NCBI GenBank assembly: GCA_013398295.1
Contig: VZSF01006922.1
Location: 117,168-181,167, forward strand
Source: Chionis minor
Lineage: Eukaryota > Chordata > Aves > Charadriiformes > Chionididae
DNA length: 64,000 nt
Reading direction: 5' to 3'
This document shows positions 33,539-46,450 of this stretch, in pieces; the first letter of the stretch is position 1; every line of letters starts with the position of its first letter. Made by a program: the position numbers and the translations under genes. The notes under the pieces were generated by a model. The model saw only the letters and a list, made by a program, of their open reading frames with translations. It searched no databases and was not told where the DNA came from.

Positions 33539-35959
33539 TTACTGCATGAGGGGTATGGGATACACTATGAAATGCAGGTAAAGAACATTTTGGGAAGACT
33601 TCCTATAGGATGTTTAGAGGAGGAACCAAAGGTGGGGAAAGAAAGAAGTCATATCAAGTGCTCTGGGAAGGAAAAAGTGAATGAAAAAGTGCATAAAAAA
33701 GTCTGGTTACATGTAAGCAATTTGCTGTTCAGTATGCTTGCCTGGCCATGCCCTGTGTCTGTTTGCTGCAGACTGTCCTGCCTTGTTATTAAACCCCATT
33801 TCTAATTATTTTCCTGTGTATGGAGAGCTAAGTGGCAGCAACTAGGGGAGGAGCCAAGGGTCATAGGGGTTCATATGTCTGTGACGCCAGCACCCAGAAA
33901 GACCAGAGTAAGTTAAAATTTATGTGCCAGCAACTGAAGCGGGGACTGTATATCATGCAACCTACCTGTCTGTGGTGCCAGCAATGGTAGTGAGCATGGA
34001 TATGTATGTCAATGTGTGACTATGCTGGTGACTTGCTGGTGAGCAGAGTAGGTTTGGGAGGTCATACAACCATAGTTGTTTACTTAATTGGTTACCAGAG
34101 GAATCAGTAGGATCAAATGAGAGGCCCTTTTGTATGTGTGTCTCTGGAGGAGGGTGGTGTGTGTGCAGAAGTAAACAAGTCTGTACCAGCAGATGGGCTG
34201 GACTGTGGGCCTCTGCAGCTCACATGCCCAGGTGCCAGCAGCTGGGGAAACTGAGGATCCAGGGCCCACTACCGGATGGACTGTGTGTCCAAGACTAGTT
34301 ACTAGAAGGATGTGAATTGCCTATATGTATGTTTCCCATTGACAGACCTTTATCCTGAGCAGCTAGAGAGGGGAACAGGATGAGGCTGTTGGTGTTGCTT
34401 GTTTTTGTATAGGTGTTTAATGTTTCTATCTATGTCGGTCTGTGTGGCTGTGTGTACACATGTATTGTTTTCACAACATAAACAGTTTATCAGAAAGGTA
34501 GTCTCCCTTTTGGATAAAAATTAAGTCCTTTTATATCATAGACCCATAAGAAGGTGTAAGACACCACTGTTTCAAACAGCCAATAGATTTTGTTAACTTC
34601 TATTTTTTACCTGTAACAGCTAGTAGATGATGACATTTTCTGTTGTTTCAGACCAATTTTATTTTCCCAGGCTGTTTCCACTCTTTCAGATGATAAGTTG
34701 CTGTTAGATTTTCTTGGTTTTGCACTTATCAGTAGTATCTCAGGATGTCATCAGTATCACAGCTGTACTTAAAGGAGGCCAGCTGCACTTTTCAAGTATG
34801 TTTCTGGTTCACAAGCCTAGTTCACAGGCTGGCAGGCATTTTCTTCTGTTCATGAATTTCTTTCTCCTAACCAGGCCATCTTTCTGGCTGTTGACATCAG
34901 TTGTATAATAGTGTTTGTGTGTGTGTGCGTATTTCAAATCTATGCTCAGCCTTGCTAGCAGTTTCACCTGAGGGGCAAGGGTTTGTGGCAGCCTTACTTC
35001 TACCAGGCTACCAGATGCAACAACTGCTAAAAAGCCTATAGTCCTGGAGCTGGTTGACAGAAAAGCTGAAAAACATAAACATAAAGGGAGTACCTAAAGC
35101 AGTGTACCTCTTTAAAATAGATGTATGCCCGGTTACATTTCCAACAACAAAACGTCAGATACATTTCACAACTTGTACTGAAGGTGAACTTTAGAGATAG
35201 TTTGCTGAATTATTCATCAGGGTGCTGTATGTCTTTTTCTTCATTCATAATGAAAGAAGAGACCATTACGTGCTATTCATAGAAAGCAACACGTGCAGCT
35301 TGCTTAATGAGATGTGTTCTGTAAAGTCATAAACAATTTATGTTCATTGCAAACACAGGGTACACAATTCAGTACAATCATTTTGTTTCTCTGTAATGGT
35401 TCCTTTCACACTGATGTAAAATAAAATAATTCTGAAATCCTTAAATTAATATCACTCTATTCATTGGATTCATCATCCTAGAGATGGTCTGGATAGCTTG
35501 AATGACTCCAATAGTAGTTTTTGGAAAGTGTGTGGCTTGAAAGTATGGATAGGAACAACCTGATCATCTGCAGATGAGTTTTGTGAGAGAAAAGTTTTAC
35601 TTTCCACTGAGGAAGAGGAGAGAGGTGACTATATGGATCACTTGCTGCAGCCAGGATGACTGCTGTCAGGATGCAGGGCTGGTGCAGCTAACTTTAGAAG
35701 CGTGAGTTGGCTACAAGGAGTTAGGTTAAGAAGGCAATGCTAGTAGCAGGTGCATAAGGACCCCAAAACTTCATTTTCTTGTTGTTTACTTGTATACAAC
35801 ACTGTAGCCTGAAGGCTGAAACTGTTAATCTCTTTACATCCAGCAGTATTCCTTCATGTTCTTGGCATGTTCTATCTTTACAATCTATTTTGCAATTATT
35901 CCTATATGATGATGGTATATTATCTCTAAGAAATACATATTCTGATGAATAAAGAAATT
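33539..35959. other. Non-coding DNA with an unclassified GCCAGCA-rich patch
   Basis: About 33870-34300 is G/T-rich with recurring GCCAGCA (near 33884, 33925 and 33976) and CCAGCAG/GCCAGCAG (near 34184 and 34232), each near ACTGT or GGACTGT. It may be an old repeat I cannot name. A short (TG)n lies at about 34906-34930. The rest shows nothing. Confidence 0.5.
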
Positions 35960-36547
35960 AAGAAGGAGGTTGAGGAGCCAACAAGGAGACATGTACTACT
36001 GGGCCTAGTACTGACAAACAAAGAGGGATTGGTGGAAGACATTAAGGTTGGAGGCAGCCTCGGCTGTAGTGATCATGAGAAGACTGAATTCAGGATTATG
36101 TGTAGTGGGCATAAAACGACAAGTAGGATTGCAAGCTTGGACTTTAGGAGGGCTAATTTTGATCTCTTCAAGAAACTGCCTGGAGAAATCCTGTGGGTTA
36201 GGGGTCTAGAGTGTAGGGGGTGAGAGAGATGGTTGATATTCAAGTATCACATCATCCAGTCTCAGGATTGACGCATCCTGAAAAGCAAGAAATTGGGCAA
36301 GAGAAGCAGGAGACCTGCATGGTTGAGCAGGGAGCTTCTAAAAAAGCTTAAGTGGAATAAGGAAGCTTACCGTATGTAGAAGAAGTGACTGATCACTTGG
36401 GAAGACTACAAGAATGCCATCAGAGTATGCAGGGATGAAACAAGGAAGGCCAAGGCCTCTTCAGAATTAAGTCTGGCAAGGGATGTCAAGGTCAAGAGGA
36501 AGGGCTTCTTCAAGTTCATCAGAGGCAAAAGGAAAACTAGAGAAAAT

Positions 36548-38492
36548 GTGGGCCCACTGTTGAATGAGACAGGTGCCATTGTGACAGATGATGCAGAGAA
36601 GTTGGAGTTACTGAATGCCTTCTTTGCTTCAGTTTTTACTACTCAAGGCAAGCCATCAGGAGTCCCAGGCTTTACAGGTAACAGAAAGTCTGGAGGAAGG
36701 AAGACTTTCCCTTGGTTGAGGAGGATCAAGCTAGAGATCAGTTAATTAAACTGGATATCCACAAGTCCATGGGTCCTGATGGGATGCACCTGCGAGTCCC
36801 AAGGGAGCTGGCAGAAGTCGTTGCTGGCTGCCCTCCATCGTCTTTGAAAGGTCCTGGAGAACAGGCAAGGGGCCTGAGGGCTGGAGGAAAGCCAATGTGT
36901 CCTCGTGAAGATAGGGTCAATTTCTGGCATGGAGCACAGGTATTCCCTACCATGTGATTCCATGCTCAGTCTATTGGGAGGAGCTGGCTGGAGGAGGGGA
37001 CAGGAAGTCACTGCTTGGGAGCAGGCTGGGGCTTCCCTGGTCTGGTCAGTGAGCAGTAGTACAGTAATCGTGTTTGTACATTCCTCCATTAGTGTTATTG
37101 CTATTGTTTTCCTCTTTGCTGTTCTGTTAAATTGCCTTTATCTCAACCCATGAGTTTTGCCCTTTTCTTCCAATTCTCCCTCACTGCTGGGGGGGGTTGA
37201 GCGAATAGCTTTGTGGTTCTTTGTTGCTGGCTAAGACACAATGTCACTCCAGTCTTCAAAAATGCCAAGAAGGAAGACACAGGAAACTACAGGCCAGTCA
37301 GCCTTACCTCTATCCCTGCAAAGATGATGGAATAGCTCGTTCTGGGTGTCATCTCTAAGCATCTAGAGGAAAAGAGGGTTATCAGAAGTAGTCAACATGG
37401 ATTCACCAAGGGGAAGTCATGTATGACTAATCTGATAGTCTTCTATGATGACATGACTGGATTGATAGATGAGGGGTGAGCAGTGGACATTGTCTACCTT
37501 GTCTTCAGCAAAGCTTTCGACACCACCTCCCACAGCATCCTCATAGGTAAGCTTAGGAAGCGTGTGTTAGAAGAATGGAGCGTGGGGTGGATTAAAAACT
37601 GGCTAGAGGATAGTGCTCAGAGGGCTGTGATTAGTGTCACAGAGTCTAGTCAGAGGTCTGTAACAAGTGGTGTTCCCAAGGGTACTGGGTCCACTCCTGT
37701 TCAACGTATTCATCAATGACCCAGATGAAGGCATAGAGTGTACCATGAGCAAGTTTGCTGATGACACAAAACTGGAAGGGGTGGCTGACACACCAGAAGG
37801 CTGTGCTGCCATTCAGTGTGACCTGGACAGGCTGGAGAGTTGGGCAGAGAGAAGCATTATGAAGTTCAACAAAGGCAAGTGTAGGGTCCTGCACCTGGGG
37901 AGGAATAACCCCATGCACCAGTACAGGTTAGGGGCTGACCTGCTGGAAAGCAGCTCTGTGGAAAGGGACCTGGGAGTCCTGGTGAGCAACAGAATGATCA
38001 TGAGCCAGCAATGAGCCCTTGTGGCCAGGAAGGCCAATGGCATCCTGGGGTGCATCAAGAAATGTGTAGCAAGCAGATCAAAGGAGGTCAGCCTCTCCCT
38101 TCTGCTCTGTCCCGGTGAGGCCGCGTCTGGAGTACTGTGTCCACTTCTGGGCTCCCCAGTTCAAGAAGAACAGGGAACTGCTGGAGAGGGTATAGCAAAA
38201 GGATACAAAGATGATGAGGGGGCTGGAACATCTTTCTTATGAGGAAAGTCTGAGGGAGTTGGGTCTTTTTAGTCTGGAGAAGAGAAGACTGAGAGGGGAT
38301 CTCATCAATGCTTATAAGTACTTAAAGGGAGGGTGCCAGGAGGAGGAGGCCAGTCTTCTTTCAGTGGTGCCCAATGATATCACAAGAGGTAATGGGCACA
38401 AACTTGAGCATAGGAAGTTCCATCTAAACATGAGGAGGAACTTCTTTACTTTGAGGGCGGCAGAGCACTGGAAGTGGATGCCAGAGAGGTGA
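36548..38492 (+). pseudogene. CR1 ORF2 reverse transcriptase, broken
   Basis: RT signatures are spread over several frames: MGPDGMHLRVPRELAE (before the LTR), VYLVFSKAFDTTSHSIL (37483 frame), SGVPKG, then [11 protein letters not shown] (37667 frame, catalytic Asp pair kept) and MSQQ. A stop follows MSQQ at about 38014, and [25 protein letters not shown] C-terminal codons appear in the 38211 frame. Frameshifts, stops and the LTR insertion rule out function. Confidence 0.88.
36898..37238 (+). mobile_element. Solo ERV LTR (TGTCC family) in CR1 RT
   Basis: The 341-bp insert starts TGTCCTCGTG and ends GCTAAGACA, flanked by the perfect 5-bp TSD CAATG (36893-36897 and 37239-37243). Removing it and one TSD restores continuous CR1 (GCCAATGTCACTCC). 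It is the same family as 45528-45882 and 49402-49735, with shared blocks CAGGTATTCC, CACCATGTGA-like, TCTGTTAAATTGC and TCAACCCATGAGTTTT. CpGs of the young copy are mostly TpG or CpA here, so it is older. Confidence 0.92.
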
Positions 38493-38638
38493 TGGAGTCT
38501 CTGACTCAGGAGACATTCAAAACCCGTGTGGATGCCATTCTATGTAACCTGCTGTAGGTGAACCTGCTGTGGCATGGGGGCTGGACCAGATGATCTCCAG
38601 AGGTCCCTTCCAACCCCAGTGATCCTGTGATTCTGTGA

Positions 38639-41084
38639 AATTATAAGTGCTTAGTAAGAGGATACGGTTTAGGTCTTACTTTAGAAGCATCATGCATGAT
38701 GGTTATCTACTGTTTATTAACACCACAAGTCCATCATAGTATCTTTTTTTTTAATCAGAGTTACTGTGTTGGCAGGGCTGCTGTGTGACTACTTACTGTG
38801 TAGTTTAAGGTACAAAATATTTAGAAAAGCTTTAGTCCCTGTAATGAAAGTCTGTTTCTTGTAAATGAGTAAGATTTTAGGGGGTAGATTAGTAATTTGA
38901 TCAATGGCCATGTGTAATTCTACTTTATTATCATTGGTGCACAGGTGGGTCTGTTGAGCTCACTTGTTGGTACTGTCTTTCTCTGATGAAGCACTTCAAA
39001 TTCCAGTTAGTGAGATTTTGCTCAATCAATATGTAGCGCTGAGGTAACACATCCAGTGTCAAGTTGTTCAGGGTATCTTTTAAACAAGTATTCTGCTATA
39101 GTGTCCAATGTCAGAGCACAAAAATCATATGTCAAATTTTTAAACCCCGTACCAGCTCAAAATGCAATAAATTTATCTTTTGAGGAATGATAATTACAAG
39201 TTTGACTTATAGAAGTTTGCTAAAGTCTTATTCTCTTTTTCCAGAAAAAGTGAGTAGGTGTCTCTTTAATAGATCATTTTGCTATCTGTCTTCTCACAAA
39301 AAGTGAGTAGCAGGTATACAACAGGTTGGTTTTATAAATGTGAGCAAACTGCTATGGGCAGAAATTTAAGAATTATCCACTTTTCCTAAATGAAGATGAA
39401 ACAGGCTATCTCCTTGATTTAGCCTCATAATTTCATACATTCTTTTAAATAAACATAAAGCAAAAAAACTATGTCCACTAAATTACAGGTTTTCTACTTC
39501 TCAATTATAAACTGTCAGGTCAGTAAAAACAGATCTACATGCAAAATATATTTCATAGATAGGTACGCAAGCCTTGCTTGACTCCCCTAATTCCCAGCTA
39601 GTGCTAGAAAGAAGGTGATTTCCCCTTGTTTGGTTTCTAACAGTATTTCAAGAACTGGAAAAGAAAATTATTGATGGAGACCTTGCTTTGGTGTTAGTGG
39701 AGCAGACTTATTTTCATGTGTTTCAGTAACTTCTTCTTCTCTTTTTTTAATTGCTTGTGACTTCATCATATTTTAATTTTTTGGACTAAATCTGTCTCAG
39801 GGTCATCTTTTCATGGGTCCCTCCTGCTCCTGCTTTCCTTTCCCAATATTACCACAATGAAGGCTACTGAAAAATAAACTGTTCTCCATTATTTAAAATT
39901 CTGTTAATCTAATTAAAAAAACCCAACTTTAACTACACCAGTCTTTGAAGCACATGGTTAAAATTTCACTGTGGAGTAGCACCTGTGATGTCTCTGTGCC
40001 TCCTATTATCTGTAGAAGCCCTGCCCAAGTTTGACTTGGTTTAATCCCTAAAAAACCTTCTGATTTGCATGCCATCACAAAAAAAATTTAGATTTTAAGA
40101 AATGGGCAGTCACTACGCACCTCATACACATACATATATTTCAGTCAAGGACTGAACAGGCTACACCCAGAACTGCAGCTCAACCACTATGAACTGAGTA
40201 ATGCAGATGGAAACAGAAAGATTACCTCTTTTGCAATGTACCTTACTTCATTTTTAACATGGACAATATGATTAAAGAAGATGCCTGATGTGAATGCAAA
40301 AGTAACAATAACTGGGGAAGGAGGAGGAAAGAAAACAGGCAAAGGAAAATGCAGAAACGGAAAGATGAGATTAGGTCAAGAAACCTAATAGGAGGGAGAA
40401 GTGGTCCAGTAGTTGGTTGACTGGGGACAATAAAAAATGTTTTATGAGGAAGGAAAAGGTAGCTAGGACTTGGGATTCTGGCATGTAGAGAATAAAGGGT
40501 AGAAATGTTTTGATTCAGGAGTGTAACTTATGAGTTGGCAACATCGGTTGTGAATATTTAACTCAGGATTTACTTGTGTGCTGAGAATCTCTTTTGTGAT
40601 TCAAGAAACTCTGATCTTTTAATTTGTTCAGTGCTAAGGAGGAAACACAAGAATCCAGAGGGAAAAGTATTGATACAATAATGGTAAAATTATCAGACTA
40701 TTAAAATTAATGGGAACTTTCATATAAAAAATATTTCATTCTCTTCCCAGCAATAAATTATTGGAAAATCTCCAATTTTCAAAAGATCCTCTCAGTGAAG
40801 TATTTGTAAGGAATTACTTCAATTACTTCTTATTACATCCCCTAAGGCTTAGGTTTTACTGAGTTATTAGAGAAAATGTTAAAGTTTACATTCACGTAGA
40901 TTTATTTGTCCTTGAATATACTTAATTAATTTTGAAGAATGACAGATTATTCAGGTCCTGGTGGATGAATATTGCAATACATAGGACGCGTACCATTAAG
41001 ACAATTTATATAGACTGTGGTATGTTTTTCTTGCTGGAAATGTATGCTAAGTCTTCTCTTTTCACTCTATCAAACTTTTTCTTT

Positions 41085-41122
<38 letters not shown>

Positions 41123-42817
41123 AGCAGCTTGTTTGGAGCAAATTTTACTGTTTGCTCCATGAACCTGAACTCACTTTCCAGTTCTCAGAGTTCTTAGAAA
41201 CAAATTATTATATATAATCATGTGTTCCTGCACTAAACTTTAAAGTCTTAGAAAAAATAAGACAGTGCAAGAAAAGCCAGAGTTGGTGTGAGGGAGTTTT
41301 TGTTAGATTATACAGAAATTATTTAAAAGTATTTACATGCAAAACTTCACAATAGCAGCACCACTCAGAGGATTTCCACTTTCACCTGCATGGTACATAG
41401 ATATAGGGAGAGAATTGGGAAGATCGTTACTGAATATCTTTGTCCTCTTTCACTCTCACTCTTTTGATAATTGTTCTGTCTTCCTTACAAAAATTTTAAT
41501 GCCAAAATGTAAATTTTAACTAAACTTATGATGAGTAGTTGCTTTAAAAGGTGAGGTAATTCTTTGGTGATAGGTCAGGAACAGATACAGCTCTGAGATC
41601 TTGATGGGGAGAGTTTTATTTGCTAATATGAGAAACTCTTCCAGGAACAGAAGAATCTTCCTTTGACCCTAAGACTCTGCCTCAAGAGAGCAAGTATATT
41701 TATTAGAGTGACTGTATTAGTCACAAGATTCGTTTTCAAGTTTTAGTGCATTGCTATTAACCTAAATTTTCCTGTCTGTCTTGCAATTTATAAAACTTTT
41801 GAGTGGTACAATTTGCAAATGTTTTTAACACTAGACCATGTGCATTTGAAATGAGGTTATCTTGTATGCAATTGTCCTGATGTAAAAGAAGAAATGTTAT
41901 TGACTCCAGCAACAGCATTTGTGCCCAATCCACTTAACAGCAAAATAGCTTTGGTCAATCTCAGAATAGCATTTAATTTGTCAAAATAATTATGTATCAC
42001 AAAAATTAACCATTTTAAACAAATATAGCCTTCTTATAGTGCTCCAGCAGCACATTTTCACAGTTTGCATGGAACTTTATGTGGATTTGAGGTCACATTA
42101 TATTCCTGAGGGTTCAAGAGACCAGCATTTTATCCATCTTGGCCAATTTTTCAATAACGTGATCAAAAAAAGTACAGAATGCCTTTCCACATTTTTTTTG
42201 TACATTTGTTTGCCCTAGTTCACAGAAGTTTTTACAGCAAGGATGTAATCAGTGAAGTCTTCTGCTCATTAGTACTGTGTCTCACCTGGACCTACAATGC
42301 ACTTTCTTTTTTTCTGTTCCTTTAAAAATCATGCAGCCTTAGAAGCTAGTGTTCATGGAATTGCTGCAGAGACATCAGAGCAAGGCCTCACTGGGAGGGG
42401 AAGCTAATAGTCTCTTGATTATTCCTTCTGCACGATAGTAGAGAGAAACACAGAATTTTTTCTTAAAGCAGAAACCTGGGGTGAGAAGGAAACAAGGTTC
42501 AGCGAAACAGAGAAGTTTCATCACTGAGTGAAAGACTGGGGACAAACTAAGGAAAACTTCCATCACACAAATCAGGGCACCTTGTAGCTATTTCCTACCT
42601 TGCTACTTTTTATTTTGATATGAAACTCAACACTTACTTGAAACCTCAAGAAATCCAAGAGTAGTGAATTACTAACTCTTTTCCTTCCTTGGCATTTGTC
42701 AGCAGACAATCTCTGAAATCCTTACAACATCTAAGTGTAAAATCCTCATGACTTCTACACTTCAATATTCTCATGGAAGTTATAGTTTAATATCCTTGCA
42801 AAACCTACTCTGATAGG
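38639..42817. other. Unique AT-rich non-coding DNA
   Basis: Over 4 kb with no transposon or gene I can name. It contains a poly-T tract at 41076-41114 and otherwise ordinary AT-rich sequence. Confidence 0.55.
41076..41114. repeat. Poly-T tract
   Basis: About 40 nt of T with two C interruptions. No retrotransposed gene body was recognised beside it. Confidence 0.8.
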
Positions 42818-43412
42818 TGTCCCAACTCAGGGCCAGTCACTGGGTCACAGTCCAGTGCAATCACAGAGAGCTCAAAGGGTCTCACTTAGGACCACGATTT
42901 ATGGGATCACAAGGTGATTAGGTCATTATTTTTCCATCTTGGACATAATTCTTGTCAGGTAATTCTGGTATCTTCCAGAGCAGACTATGATCCGAGCAGC
43001 AGGAGTTTCAGGTACATTTCCCCAGGCAACAGGAGTTTCATGGATTGTTAGGGACTACCTAATCATCCTAACTCACTGTTTTTTATAACTAGGACAAAAA
43101 AGTACCTGATTGGCCAAACTCACTGCACCTGCAACCAAGATAAGAAAGTGCCAGATTGTCTCAGCCCACTGCACTTGTAGCCAAGTCAAGAACACAATGT
43201 TGGCTGGTCCTGACCTCACAACATGGCCCAGGAAGCAGGGTGGTCTGCACAACCACATTCATAAAGTACTAATTGGGGATAATTTTTTCTAATATGATTA
43301 ATTAACAATGAAAATGAAGAAATTAACCAAGATGGAGAGTAGATGACTGAACTTGATGCAAGCCGTGTGCATCAACTGTGTTTTCTTTATGTGCTGACCA
43401 GAGTTCAACCCA
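42818..43412 (-). mobile_element. Possible ERV LTR, minus strand
   Basis: The + strand starts TGTCCCAACTCAGGG and ends TTCAACCCA, between GATAGG and TATAGG, a 6-bp TSD with one mismatch. A TATA-like TTATAAAA is on the minus strand near 43080-43087. Parts recall 12045-12180 (CCCAACTCAGG, AGCTCAAAGG, TTTTTCCATCTTGGA). The right edge is uncertain and the element may be older or partial. Confidence 0.4.
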
Positions 43413-45527
43413 TATAGGAAGCTGATGCAAAATCAGAGCACCAATTATTTTCTGAAATTAAGACTTAAATGTGTAGAGAAGCCTGTGTTAGTATTTTGCT
43501 ATGACATTGTACTCTTATCATACAATCCTGTGCAATGTCTTGTTATTTGTAGAACATCTGCTTATTCTTATTAAAAAAAAAAAAAAGAAAAAGGGCAAAA
43601 AAATAACACAAACAATTATCTAACTTTCTAAAGTACAGGTAAACAAGCTAAAAAAACCCCAATTGCATGATAATACAATTAACAAAATAAAATTCTGCTG
43701 CTGAGAAAGTTAGAATCTATAGTGTTACAACTCCCATTAATTCAGTTTGAAAATAGATGTAACATGTTGAGAAGCTCAAACTGCCAAAATTTAGAAACTC
43801 TGAAACTCGAACTGGTTTGCTATGTCATGAAAGTTGACATTATGCTAAACTCCTGACTTGCTCTTTCAGAAATTGCTTCAGTGACTCAATAAACCAGTAC
43901 AAAAATATTGAAAGCAAAATTATAAAGACTTCAGCACAGGGTAAGTATTGGAAACTTGGTCACAAGTCTATTTTACTGTGGTTGATATTGGTAACACCAA
44001 CTATTCTTGTAATAGCTTGTTTTCATGCAGTTATCCTGGATACATAATCTATATTTTCTACTCCTTTCTGGTCCTTTTCTGGAAGATGCCATGATTTTTT
44101 TTTTAGAATGATGCCTTCCTTAAGCTACAGACATCAATTAGGATATTTCATTGAATATTTATCCCCATTTGTTTTAGATGATGCAGTCCAAAACAAGAAA
44201 TCTCTTGTCTGCTGCCAGTAATACCTCAAAAACAAACAAACAAACAAATAAAAGGCTTGGGGCTCCTGAAAATAGGTTCTTATAGAATTAGAGGTGCCAA
44301 AAAGTAAAGAGAATTATGTGTCCCACTTCAATCCTAAAACCAGAGTCCATGCTGTGCTTTAGGTTTGCTCCTGTAGAGATATTCACAGAAACTGGGTAGC
44401 TAATCCATTTCATTCCAACCATCTTTAATGCTGTCATCAATGTCTTCTTCCAACAGGAGAAGTGCTCATTAACTGGAAGTGCTAATAGCAATTTAGGAGG
44501 ACTTTCTGCCATTAAAAATAAATTATTTTATTTATATTTTGTCAGTCTTATTCCCAAGGAAAGAAACATGCACAACATGTGCTAAGATTGAGCATTTAAG
44601 AGACATTCAGTATTATTTAAAGGAAGATCTATGAAATAACTACAGGGCTCCTCAAGAAGATGAATATAAATAGAACTTACAGTGTTTTATGTTGGCATGT
44701 AGCTAACATAAGATATCAAAACCAGCTGAGCTAACAAAGAAATAAAGCAAACATCATTCAAAGTTTGAATTAGTGCCAGTGGAATTATTAAATTCTTCTT
44801 CTGTGAGCAAACCACTGAAGATGCTATATGTGAAAAAAAGATACCTCCATATTCATTAAAATGTACCAGTTTCTAGAAACAACACAGAAGCTGAAATAAG
44901 CAACAACAAAAAAATGCAGTTTGAAATGTACAGGGTTTGGGGCTTTTTTTTTAGAAAATTTACAGTATTTTGGCTACTTAAAGGTCGACCTCCTCTTGCA
45001 CAAAACTTAGCATTTCATTTCATTCACCTGTGTGTAATGCTTTGTTTGAAAGCTCGCATCTTAAGTTGTAAGTAGCCTCTTATTCTTTTTATGTCATCTA
45101 GATTTTCTGCTCAAATAATTTTCTTTTGGTCTGCACCAGTAGACCATAACTACCATGACCAGCCTGTCCTTGGACCTCTACTCCTAACTGTGTCCCAGGG
45201 GCACCATTTCAGCTGAGACTCCCAATTCTCACCCTCATCTGAATGATGTTTACAAGAAAGCCTGTTCCAAGGCCTGCACCTTGCTGATCCTCACTTCATG
45301 GCTGGGCTCCCCTCAGACCTGACTCATCATTTTGCAGTTTTTGGATGAGGAGTTGACTGTCAAGTGAACCTGTTACTCTCACCAGCCCTGCTAAGCTTTC
45401 CTCAGCAGGGTAGAGCAGGATTGCACCCTTTTTGGAGATGGTGCTGCCCATTGCTGGTCTTGTAATTACCCTTAACTCCTGGCAGCCCTACTCTTGCTGC
45501 TCTGTAACACTCAGAAAGATAAAGTTT
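43413..45527. other. Unique non-coding DNA with one candidate exon
   Basis: AT-rich, with a poly-A tract at 43573-43592. The only item of note is the splice-site-bounded open stretch at 43870-43940. Confidence 0.5.
43870..43940 (+). other. Candidate 71-bp internal exon (weak)
   Basis: Bounded by CTTGCTCTTTCAG upstream and by GTAAGTATT at 43941, a strong 5' splice site. Only one frame is open across it, giving NCFSDSINQYKNIESKIIKT and a few more residues; the other two have stops. I do not recognise the peptide. Such an arrangement can occur by chance in AT-rich DNA. Confidence 0.15.
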
Positions 45528-45882
45528 TGTCCTGGTTCCGGCAGGGACAGGGGTAATATCTGGCACAGCACAGGTATTCCACACCACGTGACGCCATTCC
45601 CAGTATTTAGGGGGAGCCGGCCGGGGAGGGGAGTTCCCAGTTTGGGAGCGGGCGGGGACGGTCCGGGTCCGGTCGGTGCGCGTCAGTACGGTCCCCCCTA
45701 TTTATACATTCCTCTGTCAGTACTATTGTTGTTTTGTCAATTTTTTTTTTTTTGTTCTGTTAAATTGCTTTTTATCTCAACCCACGAGTTTTTGCCTTTT
45801 TATTCCAATTTTCCCTCGCTGCTGCGAGGTTTGGGTGAGCGGCCGCGTGGTTGTTTGTGCCGGCTGAGGCCAAACCACGACA
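45528..45882 (+). mobile_element. Solo ERV LTR (TGTCC family), CpG-rich, young
   Basis: The 355-bp insert starts TGTCCTGGTTCC and ends AACCACGACA, flanked by the perfect 5-bp TSD AGTTT (45523-45527 and 45883-45887). It has many CpGs (GGAGCCGGCCGGGG, GAGCGGGCGGGGACGG, CGGTGCGCGTCAGTACGG), far more than its AT-rich surroundings. A TATA-like TATTTATAC lies at about 45698. Intact CpGs and TSD point to a young insertion that may keep promoter activity (inference). Confidence 0.93.
45696..45708 (+). promoter_or_regulatory. LTR TATA-like element
   Basis: CTATTTATAC-type sequence just after the GC-rich U3 core with GGGCGGGG (Sp1-like). The position suits an LTR promoter in the plus direction. Confidence 0.4.
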
Positions 45883-46450
45883 AGTTTACATTTTTACTTA
45901 ATGAGAATTTCAGAAAATTATCTTTTTGTGCTTTACACAGTTTTCAGTAGTAAAGTTAGTTCTTTGGACATAGCTTGAGGAGATGTTGATTTTCACTGGG
46001 ATGAAATCAGGTTTTGTAGTGTATGGATTTCTGTGCCAAGACTGTTTTTACTTCCACATTGTGCTTGTGGAATAAAGATTCTTTATCATTTTGGCTAAGT
46101 TTAGGAGAGTATTTATCCAGCTTTTCTGTTTGGCTTAAATTCCTGACAGGAAATGCAGGTGCACATATGACTCTGTATGAGATTTCAAAAGGCTAAGCAA
46201 TTTCTAGACATATTTTGAAACACATAGGAGAGTTATTTCAAATATGATTTCCTTACTTCTCTATAAGCTATTCATGTCTTACACACTATCAATGCAATAA
46301 AAAAATCCAAGATCTGTATTTTGGTGTTCAGTAAGTGAATAGTTGAGCAAAGACTGGCACTGAAGAGCATTTCAATAACATGAGCATATGTTTTATTTGT
46401 AGAGCACTGTGTTCCCTTATTATAGCACTCATAATAAACTTTATAGAATA

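Larger units (their letters stand above)
35960..38638 (+). mobile_element. CR1 LINE, ORF2 to 3' end, split by a solo LTR
   Basis: Starts in the ORF2 endonuclease ([31 protein letters not shown]), passes the linker (ENVGPLLNETGAIVTDD) and RT, and ends with the tail GTGATCCTGTGATTCTGTGA. The RT is interrupted at 36897 by the LTR 36898-37238 and resumes at 37244. About 2.3 kb of CR1 remains, 5'-truncated in the endonuclease. Confidence 0.92.

Noticed and set aside
41076..41114. Poly-T as the tail of a minus-strand processed pseudogene
   Set aside because: No gene-like sequence or target-site duplication could be identified next to it.
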